A stretch of DNA of 64,000 nt. Source: Promerops cafer (lineage: Eukaryota; Chordata; Aves; Passeriformes; Nectariniidae). Made by a program: the position numbers and the translations under genes. Numbering within the stretch: the stretch's first letter is position 1; every line of letters begins with the position of its first letter. Below, piece by piece: positions 25,362 to 35,302 of the stretch. The notes below the pieces were generated by a model, which worked only from the letters and a program-made list of their open reading frames with translations, was not told the origin of the DNA and searched no databases. Where the stretch lies: assembly GCA_013398275.1 (NCBI GenBank), contig VZSE01015530.1, positions 33,249 to 97,248 on the forward strand, in the 5' to 3' direction.

Positions 25362-25651
25362 CTGAAGCAGAAATACTTCCTCTAAATCTAAAATGAATCT
25401 GCTCTCCTTGTCTTAATGGGAACTGCTGTGTAGGTTCTGGGGGACCAAAATAACCCTCTTCATGGAGACTTTGAAGTTCATTGGTCAATTCTTTGGATGC
25501 AGACAGCAAAACTATTATTTTATATGGGTTTTCTCTTTTCAGACACAGTATCACATTAGCCATGGTGCTATGGAGAGCTTCTTACAGAGCCTGAGCAAAG
25601 AGGAGAAGATACGTGTTTTCCAAAAGGAATGCAAGGTGAATGACCACAAAG
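25362..25651 (-). pseudogene. DTHD1: DTHD1 remnant, exon G: UPA-like core
   Basis: The acceptor tttcattaatacag precedes 25651 and the donor GCTTCAG/gtaagg follows 25362. With the two bases carried over from exon F, the frame reads S-FVVIHLAFLLENTYLLLFAQAL, then TAA (25582-25584), then EALHSTMANVILCLKRENP, LSASKELTNELQSLHEEGYF and GPPEPTQQFPLRQGEQIHFR. In UPA domains an acidic residue is expected where the TAA falls, so GAA to TAA is the simplest change. The part after the stop is intact for about 74 codons. Confidence 0.83.
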
Positions 25652-26192
25652 CTGTATTAATGAAAAAAAAAGGAAAGTAAATTAAAAAGCTTTATTTTCA
25701 ATAACTTTATCAACTGCGAATAATTTATTCTTGAAAATAATATGAGGCACAGTCTCCAAGGGAACTTTTGCTGCCTTCTTTTCATCCGTGTTTCCAACAC
25801 AGGAAAAGGTGGAAATTTGCTTGCGTTTGTAGTGTAGAGTATATTTAGTATGTAGGTATGATTTCAAATACATATGAATTTTACATGAAAGCAAGATAAT
25901 GTTTCATAATAAGAATTTTAAAAAATGATTTTTTTTAGTTAGAGAGCTAAATCACATTTGCCTATTAAGACTGATACCTGCATTTCCTGTTTCAAGTTTC
26001 TATGTACTACATTGCGTACATTCTATAAATGAAAAAGTTGGGGCTTTTTTCTGTAATTATGAGCAACAAATCTAAGAGCAAGTTAATGGTTAAAAATGGA
26101 TGATTTCTTAGCACTACTAACTTCCACTTATTTGTAAACACAGAACTAAATATTTCAGTAAATAAAATTTTGTTAAATTATTCATACATTAC

Positions 26193-26357
26193 CTTTCTCA
26201 ATGCACGTTTAGTTCAAAAGATACAAGCCCATTCTGTGCACTCTGGATTATAACATCATCAAACAGCTTCCACCCCTCTTCTATGTTTCCATGACCTAAT
26301 AATTTCAATGTATCACTCAGATTGTCCCCACTTTTTCTCACAGAAGCGCTCACAGCC
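26193..26357 (-). pseudogene. DTHD1: DTHD1 remnant, exon F: start of the UPA-like region
   Basis: Bounded by acceptor ttggctttccag and donor GAAAG/gtaatg. In phase with exon E it reads QAVSASVRKSGDNLSDTLKL, GHGNIEEGWKLFDDVIIQSA and QNGLVSFELNVH, then TGA at 26198-26200 two codons before the donor. The TGA is explained by a CGA to TGA transition. Phase 2 at the donor joins exon G correctly. Confidence 0.82.
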
Positions 26358-27172
26358 CTGGAAAGCCAAGTAATTATAGAAAAAAATAACATAAAAATAG
26401 TTCTGCAAAAAGAGTAAGCTTGTGTTTGTAGCTGTTTTCCCCTCTGCTTTCCTTGATGACTTTTCCTGGTTTACCCACCTTGCTTAGAATCTGTATCTGG
26501 AAAGATACTCCAGAGTATGTGAATGATATAATTATTTAGAGATTTTTTTTTTCAATTCTCCAGAAATTGCTGAAACTTAGAGATTATACTTTTATTTAGG
26601 AGTCCCAATGTTTTAATGCTTTTTTAAGACATGTTAAAAAGTCTTAGTTTTAGAAATATTGTACTGCATACTTTGGAAAAATCTGGACCTTCTTCTAGTG
26701 CATAAAACCGACCTACTATAAAACACTGTGCTATGCATTTTGATTCAGGCAACCATTGAAATGTGTAGAAGTAGAGATGAGAAAATTCAAAGGTCAGACT
26801 CAAATCAACTTGGTGTATTATGAACACAGCAGCTTTAAGTCATGTCTATTCTTCGTGTTCAATGTCTGACTTTGTTGAAAATGCCTGAATATTTCTTGCT
26901 GAAAAATCCTCACACAGTCTTCATTCTGACTCCTGGTAGAAATGTAGTGGTCAGCATATTTAAAGAATACACATCAAATAATTTATTCATTTTTCTGGTG
27001 AGCATGAAAATTTTGAGAGTTTGCTCTAGTGTTTCTAACAATGCTCATAGGTATTGCAGTCTACATTGAAGAACAAACACATTTTTAATATGAGGAATTA
27101 CAAGCCAACAACTGTTAAAATTAATTGATTTTGATGTTTTAAAAAATGGTGAATTTGAAGTGAGGTTCTTAC

Positions 27173-27417
27173 TGAGGATGGTATGCTGCAGCAACCCTCT
27201 TTACTGTAACACTAATGGCTCTTGCATGTTCTGTCTCATCTCCTTGCCTTTTTTTGTCGGGGTTTGGAGGACAGGGTAGAGTAATAGTGACTGAGCTCTT
27301 AAAAGGTTGGGCTGAAGGATGCTGGACATGAACCAGTGCACTGGTAGATATCACTGAGTGATATGTATCATGTCTTGCTTTCAATGCTGAAACCAAGGAT
27401 GGCTCAATTGGCTGAAT
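27173..27417 (-). pseudogene. DTHD1: DTHD1 remnant, exon E: ZU5-like domain, intact exon
   Basis: Acceptor tttctttctatgtttag, donor CATCCTCA/gtaaga. The exon is fully open: IQPIEPSLVSALKARHDTYH, SVISTSALVHVQHPSAQPFK, SSVTITLPCPPNPDKKRQGD, and ends KRVAAAYHP. The (T/S)SALVHVQHP and VTITLPCPPNP strands resemble the second half of ZU5 domains in PIDD1 and UNC5-type proteins. Phase 0 from exon D and phase 2 into exon F both match. This is one of two exons without a lesion. Confidence 0.82.
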
Positions 27418-28229
27418 CTAAACATAGAAAGAAATTGTACAATCAACTTGAAAAAAAATAAATCTTCCATTACATGCCTGGAGTTTTTTGCAAATTGGTT
27501 TATCTTTTGGAGTTGGCTAGGCCATCACAGAAGAGTCAGACGCCTCTCTTTAACCCAAGAACAACCTTACTCATGTAACAGCATTTTATACAAAGCACAG
27601 AAAAATTCTTTAAAGTCATAAAACCCTGGAACTTTTATTGCCTAAAATATTTATATTGTTTTGTCCCTGATTTGAGTTCAAGATTTGAAACTCATGAGCT
27701 TCCTCAGATTTTGAAAAAATTCTGAGATTTTTCTAATCTGTGTTTTTTCATAATTTTAGTTTTTCCTTTCAAATTACTTCCAAATTAACATCTTAATGGG
27801 GAAAGGGAGAAACATAACTGAAGCACAATTTGAGACTATACTCAGCCTAAGACTAATACACAACAAAACCCTTTTGTTGCGCTTGCTGGCACCAAGGAAG
27901 AAGTCAGGTTAGAGAAATTGTTCCATTAACTTGACCACTGGGCCAAGCAATTAAAGTTTTGAGTTGACACACCTTTATTGAAAATGACTATATTTTGTGA
28001 ACTATATCAGACAAAACTAGCTAGATCTTCCTTTTAGCTAAAGATACCCCTGACATGTGGTTCTAACAAAGCTGACAGGAAATCTGTGTGCACAGGATGT
28101 GAAGCTGCAACCACTTTTCGTAGACTTCTGATATTGGAAGAGATTGTACTTCAACACCATTGGCATACTCACTTCAGAACTGATCAGATAACAGGCCTAT
28201 GGAACAAGTATCACATATTTCAAACTTAC

Positions 28230-28408
28230 CTTTAACTGCATAGGTGCTGGAGAACTGAATGCTTCTGGATGGTAACAGAAAGAGATTCTAGAAGCCACGT
28301 TCAGCTTTTGTAAGAGTCCTACCTTTGGAACAGTAAATGTTTCCTTCTTTAAGCATGACAACACACAAAAAACACCCAGATGATAAATTTTTACTTCTGC
28401 AAAACTTT
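28230..28408 (-). pseudogene. DTHD1: DTHD1 remnant, exon D: ZU5-like region, intact exon
   Basis: Acceptor ctctttattcag, donor TTAAAG/gtaagt. Open frame SFAEVKIYHLGVFCVLSCLK, KETFTVPKVGLLQKLNVASR and ISFCYHPEAFSSPAPMQLK, ending in phase 0 and joining exon E. The exon needs one base from exon C, but exon C as it stands delivers phase 0, so the C-D junction is out of frame. Confidence 0.8.
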
Positions 28409-29062
28409 CTGAATAAAGAGAATGTGGGGTTAGAGTATTGGAGGGAAAGGAAACTGTGTTTCAGTTTGAGAAGGTAACATTCTCTATACAGCAAAGTGTG
28501 AAATGAAAATATATTGAATATTATTGACACCCGCATGCCCAGGCATCTGGTGATCTCTAGTCATCATGTGATGTCATTCATATTCCAGTGTATGACTGGG
28601 GTGAAATCAAATAAACTTATAAACTGGGTGATGAATCTGGTCCAATACAACTCTTGAATTTTAAAAAAGAGAACCATCCTGTGTTCATTTGATACAGAGT
28701 TCGTACTTATACTCATGGAACTGTGTTACTTTGTTGTGACCTAAAAGCACAGTAATTCCCCCTAAGCTTTACTTTTATCAAATAATACAACACATAGCTC
28801 CTATTTATAATAATCATGAAACATTACTCAACCATTAGTATTGTGGGATCAAGCATTTGCTTAATATTGTAAGTGAAAAAAAGAATGTTATTAAATACTA
28901 GTTTTAAAATAGAATTAGTGCTTGAGAAAGTAAAAAGAAAAGTTCTGTTTAACCACACATAGTGGGCAATATGATTTAATAATGACAACTTGGAAAAACT
29001 CCAGAGACTTAACCAGGAAACTCAAACAATGCTTTTACAATGCTTTGATGAGAGTTACTCAC

Positions 29063-29389
29063 CTTATGGTTTCCTTGGTATCCTTGCAAAGAAAAAGGAG
29101 TTAAGTAGTTCAACTGAAAGTTCGTATCAGTCACCTTCACCATAATCTCTCAACAATTTCCCCTGAAGCATGACATAAATGGGATTGAAATGTTGATAGG
29201 GAAACTAGTTTTTCATAGTCATAACATTTGATACTGATGACATTGCTGATCAGCTCCTCAGAATCATCCACCACCAAGGAACTAGTGTCATTAAGTATAT
29301 TACACTTCAGATTCTCCAGAACAGTTGCAGGGGCTTTAATCAAACAAGCTATTTCCTGCTTATTTTTACCACTTCTGTTGACTAGAAAT
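29063..29389 (-). pseudogene. DTHD1: DTHD1 remnant, exon C, frameshifted
   Basis: Acceptor ttttttaatag, donor CATAAG/gtgagt. With the GA carried from exon B the frame reads E-FLVNRSGKNKQEIACLIKAP, ATVLENLKCNILNDTSSLVV, DDSEELISNVISIKCYDYEK and FQSHLCHASGEIVE. A one-base loss near 29147 then moves the sense to another frame, MVKVTDTNFQLNYLTPFSLQ, which runs to the donor. The first frame stops at TGA 29137-29139. Confidence 0.8.
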
Positions 29390-29877
29390 CTATTAAAAAA
29401 AAAAAAAAAAAAGCATTTTGAGTGGGGTAGTGTCTTGTATTTTTAATTAAATATTTCAATGCAATGATGTGATATGATGAAGCATAAGAAGATAATTCAG
29501 AAAAATATTTTTATTAATAAATGAGAAAATAATGAAAATTTTTAGGTTTAGCCAATTTCAGAGCAGCTTACAAATTACTGTAAAACTGATGAATTGTGGT
29601 CCTTTCCTACTAATTTCCAACAATTTGAGAATTATTGCTTTTTTGAGAATTATTGACTTTACCGGTTGTGACTCAGTCCCTCTCTGGCATAAAAAAATCA
29701 TGCAAATAGAAACTTAAGAGTTTAATTTAGACCAAAGGGAAAGTAAAACTGCTGTTGTGTGCATGACCAGCAGCTGTTCAGTACATGTATATTGAGTTTC
29801 TGCACCTACACATTGAAAAGCTAATAAGCAATAATTATGTACATCTGTACCTAAAAAAAGGAAGAGTATGTGCTTAC

Positions 29878-30673
29878 TCTTTGTTCATGCAATATCTAGA
29901 TTTTTGTACTTCTGCATCACTCACAGGAAGATTCACATCAGTAAGATCATAGGTTTGTGCTGAAGATGTGAAGGTACTTAGGTAATCTCTAAAAATCTCA
30001 TTATTTTTTTCCATTTTACTGTCTTCCATTTTCTCTGTCAGTCTGTGCTCTTTACTTCCTAGCCCTTTTAAATTGTCCCTGACTACTTCCTTTTTATCCT
30101 GTTCAAAATGATTCGTGATGCTTCTGTCATAAATGTCCTTCAATGTCCCAGACAGAATATCTTCCTCACTGCTTGTAAGAGCATCCTGAAAATCCAGTTC
30201 TGGAGGCTTTTCAGTAACAGAGATATCTCAATGAAGTTTATCCTTTCCATTGCATTATTTTTTCTCTGTAAAAGATATGATCAGTAGTCAGTGTTCATCA
30301 TCTTCCTTTTTCATTGGAGGCTCTCTGCTGGTGTCCTGTTCTTGAGCAGATTTGTTTTCAGATAAGGATGCAACTTTTCCCACAGTTTTAATTTCACTTG
30401 TGGGTTTGATGAACACTTTGACTTTCTGTCTTGTTCAGAGAAGGAGTTTTTTGGAATTTCTGACTGGAACTGGAAGATTCTTGCACAGAGTCTGTTGCTT
30501 CCCCTTCTGAACAATGCACATCTGTTTCTGTCAGAGCATTTTCACCAGTCTGGTTCTGAGAGTCACCATGCAGCTTGCAGCATAAAATTTATTTTCTGCC
30601 TCTTGAAGGTGTGAGATTGTATTTATCAAATACTCCTTCACTTTCTGCAGATAATCTATAATTCCCTTGTATT
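29878..30673 (-). pseudogene. DTHD1: DTHD1 remnant, exon B: long polar exon with two frameshifts and three stops
   Basis: Acceptor ggttttttttgcctcag, donor AACAAAGA/gtaagc. The reading starts KGIIDYLQKVKEYLINTISH, a helical segment. It shifts near 30570 to QNQTGENALTETDVHCSEGE, a Ser/Glu-rich stretch. It shifts again near 30420 to KPTSEIKTVGKVASLSENKS and stays in that frame to the end, crossing TGA (30288-30290), TAA (30255-30257) and TGA (30228-30230). The last ~100 codons (ELDFQDALTSSEEDILSGTL onward) are open. Low-complexity acidic composition suggests a disordered linker in the parent protein. Confidence 0.75.
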
Positions 30674-32895
30674 CTGAGGCAAAAAAAACCCCAACTAATT
30701 AAATTTTGCTATGAAAGCTAGACAAAAATGTGGAAACTATTATACACATACTTATTGAATTCCACAGAATCCCACAGTACCATTCAATACATGAAGCACA
30801 CTCTACTTCCTGGCTTCCATTTAATGTTTTTGCATATATTGCTGTTCAGGTGGAGTCAATTTCTAGAGAACTGAATATAGACAAGTACATTTTTGTACTT
30901 GTCTAAGAACAACTGTATGTGTATTTGTAAAAGTTTGACAGCTCTAATGAACACTTTTGTAATGATCAGACACTAGCTAAATTCTTAATGATAATCAATC
31001 CAAATCCAGGTATTGATAAAATATAGTCAAATCAATTTGAGATCCTTAAAACTAAACTGTTTCCTGAAATTGAATCCTGCAAGATTCTAATGCATAAGTC
31101 TCTAGCAAGGCTGTTATACATGGACCTAATTCTAAACTCAGACCTTAGAAGCTCTGAATTTTTGCTATGAAGAATAGATGATAACACAAAACCACCAGCC
31201 CTCATATAATACAAGCTCAGCAGTTTTTAATATCCAGTTATAGGAATGGTGAAGGTTGCCCTTGCATGTAATTAAAACCACTTTGTGAAGAAGAATGCAC
31301 AAAAAGCACACAATCACTATGCACCATTCATGTCAGATTTTAACATATATTTTATGATCCCTTATCTTAAACCTTTTTTTATAAATTATTCCGGATATTC
31401 TCTACACGGATTTAAAATATGTTACTTAGAGCTCTTCCTGCACCTTACATTATCAGCCCCTATAACTCGAGAGGTATCTTCATTAGTTAGATATACTGCA
31501 AACTTTGGAAAATTTTTTGCTTATTTCTGTTTGCTGCATGAGAGCCTGGATAATTTTGTTTTGCAGGTTAAATTCGTTAAAGTCAATGCAAATAAGAGAT
31601 AGTACCACACAGTATGGTGTGGTCTCCACTTACAATGTACAGATACACACAAGGAAAGGAAAACAGAAAGGGCTGATACAAGTCTTACAGGAAGCCTTTG
31701 ACTTAACATTCACTGTTTTTGACAATGTCATCTGAGGTAAATAAATACCTCAAGGTTTTCAGCCTGGAAAATAATTTTATTAAGAATGCCATCACATATC
31801 AATGAGTGATATTATGTGATGTAGATAGACCTCTCATCTCTACTTACATCTGATTAATTTAAACCTAGAAAAAGTTCAGTTCAGAATAGATTTTTTCTTA
31901 TTTAACTTGGTCTAAAAAATATTCCTTTATTATACTTCCTCAGTTTCCAAGTGACTTATTAGACTTTGACTATAATTGGAAAAAAAAAAAAATAAAGAAA
32001 AAAGGAAGTAAACACATTTTTGAAATATTGTTTACACTGGTAGTTTAAAAAAAAATAGTATTTTACTGTTTTTCCACAGGCACTTTTACAGTAGTGAAGA
32101 AATTCTAGACAGTTTAACAGGACTGAGAAATAAAACAAAAGGATTGGAAATAACAGAGCCTTGTTTGCAGAAGAGGTTGTAGAAGACCACTTCCCAGTTT
32201 CACTGTAAGCCAAAGTTCAAGCTTAGGCAAAACTGCCAAAATTTACATTTCCCCCCTGAATTTTGCATTTTCAAAACAAAACAAAAAATTCTCAAACAAA
32301 TTGTACAGCCCTTTAAACTTCCCTAAAATCAAATTTTAAGATAACAGGGTAATTCAAAACAACGGCATTTTCCTATGCTGTAAATGTGACTTTTCTAATA
32401 TGGGCAAGAAAAGATATGGCCTTGTAACCATTTACTATCCAATTGTATCACATGGAAAGACACTTTTTGCATTCAATTAAAAGGTTAACCATGAAATAAG
32501 TCTTCTTTTGTGTTTCTCCCCTCTCCCATATATTTTCTAACACTTTGCTTTCTGTGCTTTTTCTGATGTTTGATAACACAGCTTTAGAATACAGAGGTAG
32601 TTTATATGCAACTGTCTCCAAACCTCTTTGCTGAATGTTTTAAGAGAATTTTTCAGGTGAGGAATAGCAGCTTTTTGGAAGGAGAATGATTCTTGGAAAC
32701 CTGACAAAAAAAGAATTTAAAAAGTCACATAAACCATGAGGCCAACAGGACAGTTAGCTTGGTTGGAGCCTAGAAGGAGGCTTTTCAAGCCCAAATGTTT
32801 TGTTATTATTACAGACTTTATAAATCTGTAGGTCAAGACTCAGAAACACAAGCATAGCTAAACATTTCTGTCTGTAATCTCTTTCTCTTTGCATC

Positions 32896-33530
32896 ATAGA
32901 ATCATCATAGAATGACAGAAAGGTTTGGATTGGAATGAGATTATCTTTAAGGTTCTTTCCCACCTTCCTTCCTGTCATGGGCAGAGACACCTTCAAGCAG
33001 ACCACGTTGTTCAAAGCCTCATCTAGCCTGGCCTTGAACACTTTCAGGAATGGGGTATCCACAAGTTATCTGCCTACTTCTCCCTCTTCCTGTGTCTCAT
33101 TACTCTCTAAGTAAAGAATTTCTTCCCACTATCTAATCTAAATCTCTCCTCTTTTAGTTTAAAACCGTTCCCTCCTGTTCTAGCACTATATGTGATAGTG
33201 TCCATGTAAAAAAAATCACTCTTCCTCTTTTTTAAAAGCCCCTCTTAAGAATTAGAAGGATGCAACAAGGTATCCCCAGAGACTTCTCTTCTTCAGCCTG
33301 AACAACCCCAACTCTCTCAACCTCTCTTAAAAGGACAGATGCTCTGATCCCTTTGATCATCTTTATGGTCTTCCTCTGGACCTGCTCCAACAGGTCCATA
33401 TCCTTGAGGTGGAGACTCCAGACCTTTATGCAGTACTTCAGGTGATATCTCACAAGCGTGGAGTAGAGAGGGAAAATCACCTCCCTTGGCTGTTGGATAC
33501 TGTTCTTTTGAGGCTTAATGCTGATAGACC
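32896..33530 (-). mobile_element. old CR1 LINE with ORF2 end, minus orientation
   Basis: The plus-strand text starts with a tail of the type catagaatcatcatagaatg, then AGGTTTGGATTGGAA and GGGCAGAGACACC. On the minus strand, 33232-33480 translates as an ORF2 C-terminal piece (YCIKVWSLHLKDMDLLEQVQ, with the block MIKGIRASVLLREVERVGV). It is strongly diverged from the younger copies at 8826 and 35303 and lies inside the DTHD1 intron. Confidence 0.88.
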
Positions 33531-33574
33531 TTAGATAGAAATGTTAGTTTTCTGTTCTTCTTTGATAAATGTTT

Positions 33575-34325
33575 GTTAACGTGTTGATGTCCAGCTACTG
33601 CAGGACTGAGCTGAGCATGGAGCAAAGCCCCTGAGAAAAGATATTTAATAAAGGACAAGAACACCAGAGAAAATTGAGGACTGAGGAAAAAAATGTGAGA
33701 ACCAGCCCTGCAAACAACAGGGTCACAGAAGAAGGAAGAGAAGGTACTGCAGACATGGGGCAGAGATTCCCTTGCAGCCCATGGGAGACCAGACTCCAGC
33801 AGATATCCTGCAGCCCGAGGAGGACCCAATGCCATGGAAAGTAGAAATTCCCTGAAGGAACTGCAGTCTGTTTAGAATCCAGTTTTTCCTGACAGGAGCT
33901 GCAGACCATGGGAAAGACCCACAGTGGAGCATAGAAAAGAATAAGCTGGAAGGAGTGTAGGGAGAACTGTTACGGACAGACTGCTGCTCTCATTTGCCAT
34001 TGCCCTGCACTCCTCAGGAAGGGGAGGAGCTAAAGGAATTGGGAATGAAGGAATGAAGTTGAGTGTGGAAAAAAGAAGGGGTGGAGGTCTTGTTTCAATG
34101 TTTTGACTTTGCTTCTCACTATCGAAATCTGCTTAAATTGAAAATAAATTAAATTAATTTTTTCCCTAAAATAAGTCTATTTTGTCTATGATGGTAATTT
34201 TAAGTGGTTTTCTCTATATCAACTCAGGATTTCTTCCCAACTTATTTTCTTTCCTTTTCCTGTTGAAGAGGGGTAGTAAGTTACTGGACTGGCAGCTGTT
34301 GTCTGGCCAAGATAATCCCACTAAA
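33575..34325 (+). mobile_element. LTR of an avian endogenous retrovirus family, solo and degraded
   Basis: Recognisable blocks are the GCAGACATGGGGCAGAG and AGGACCCAATGCCATGGAAA region, GACAGGAGCTGCAGACC, and a TTTTGACTTTGCTTCTCACT block. These are followed by AATAAA at 34143-34148 and the downstream AAGTCTATTTTGTCTATGAT segment. This is the typical U3-R-U5 order of an LTR family common in bird genomes. No gag, pol or env sequence flanks it, so it is most likely a solo LTR. Ends are approximate. Confidence 0.7.
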
Positions 34326-34608
34326 GTATAGTGTACCTAAAACTTTGAACAATCTGTTTAGTTAATTTTACTTTTATCATATTTTGGTCACATAATGAGA
34401 ATTATGAATTTCATATTGAATCTCATGGAATGGACTCAGAACCAGTGTGATACAACTGTGGGAATATGAATTAATTTGGTCTAATGAATTACCACATACT
34501 GAAATACTAACAAATGAAAATTAAAGTCCCCCAGCATCATTAGACAGCAGAACTCAGCTTCTAATATACCCAGTGTGTCTGCTTACAGGTAAGTCCTTCC
34601 ATACTTGC

Positions 34609-34986
34609 CTGGACTTCCAGTCAATTCCTTATGTTTATCATGGAGAGCACTCAGCAAGTGGCAGGTGTTTTGAATAATTTCTGTAACATTCTCCAGCTGA
34701 TGGCTGAGAGATCTGCTCAGCTCTTTTGCTAAAGAGGTCAGTCCAAGCACATATTCCTCCAAACCTCCTTTATCCAGATCACTTTTCAGAAGCACGTCTC
34801 TTGCTAGGAAGTTCAGGTAAGAGATTTTTCCTAGGACTTGTCCTGATTTTCCTGCAGCTGTAATCTTACTTTCAGCCATATCCATTTTATGTTCAGAATA
34901 TGCTACCACAATTTTTTTTTCTGCTGTAACACTTCCACAAGTTGTTGTCCTTGGTTCAGGCTACTACACTGTTTAGCATTTCTAGC
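34609..34986 (-). pseudogene. DTHD1: DTHD1 remnant, exon A (first visible exon), homopolymer frameshift
   Basis: Acceptor taaaatttctgtttag before 34986. The frame opens ARNAKQCSSLNQGQQLVEVL, reaches a run of nine A (34912-34920) and stops at TAG just after it. One base out of that frame it continues VVAYSEHKMDMAESKITAAG, KISYLNFLARDVLLKSDLDK, YVLGLTSLAKELSRSLSHQL and HLLSALHDKHKELTGSP, ending at a GC-type donor. One extra A would restore the frame, so the A run could be a real indel or a sequencing slip. The product is helical and coiled-coil-like. The initiator exon upstream was not found. Confidence 0.75.
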
Positions 34987-35302
34987 CTAAACAGAAATTT
35001 TAAAAGTACTGTATTCCACAAACCAAACTCTAGATGAGAAACTCTGAGTTGATGTTGACTATTAAAAAGTTAATAGGTGACAGGAAGGAGTGTCTGTTCT
35101 GTAAGCACAGGCAAGGATTGCCAAGAGACACCAATGTACACCATGCACCTCTAAGGGAGGTTATGTAACTCAGTTATGTAGCAGGGACTTAAAATTTCAG
35201 GATATCTGGGCAATTTCTTACTTCAGTGGCTACAAATGATCAGTACTTATGAAACCAAGTTTAACTGGTTATTTACAATTATATACTCACCAACAATGCA
35301 AC

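Larger units (their letters stand above)
30674..34608 (-). other. first visible intron of the DTHD1 remnant, GC-AG type
   Basis: Donor CCAG/GCAAGT (minus strand, 34608 downward) and acceptor tttttttgcctcag before 30673. With this GC donor the reading frame passes from exon A to exon B in phase. The intron is filled by a CR1 copy (32896-33530) and an LTR-type element (33575-34325). Confidence 0.7.
19702..34986 (-). pseudogene. DTHD1: DTHD1 (death domain containing 1), unitary pseudogene
   Basis: Nine consecutive exons read on the minus strand: 34986-34609, 30673-29878, 29389-29063, 28408-28230, 27417-27173, 26357-26193, 25651-25362, 24220-about 23849 and 19989-19702. Their product has a polar N-terminal part, ZU5-like exons, a UPA-like pair (GYFGPPEPTQQFPLRQGEQ is typical) and a C-terminal death domain (LKCPDNLTHQIYELLCCWKK). 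Identity rests on this domain order and on the head-to-head position beside ARAP2, the known vertebrate neighbour. The frame is broken by stops at 30288-30290, 30255-30257, 30228-30230, 26198-26200, 25582-25584 and 19918-19920. It is also broken by frameshifts near 34915, 30570, 30420, 29147 and 24200. Splice phases otherwise match across exons A-B, B-C, D-E, E-F and F-G, so decay looks recent. The initiating exon was not found. Identity is fairly sure; loss of function is inferred from one assembly. Confidence 0.85.

Noticed and set aside
33515..33932. Overlapping minus-strand open stretches of 69-106 codons
   Set aside because: They overlap the LTR-type element and have no protein resemblance.
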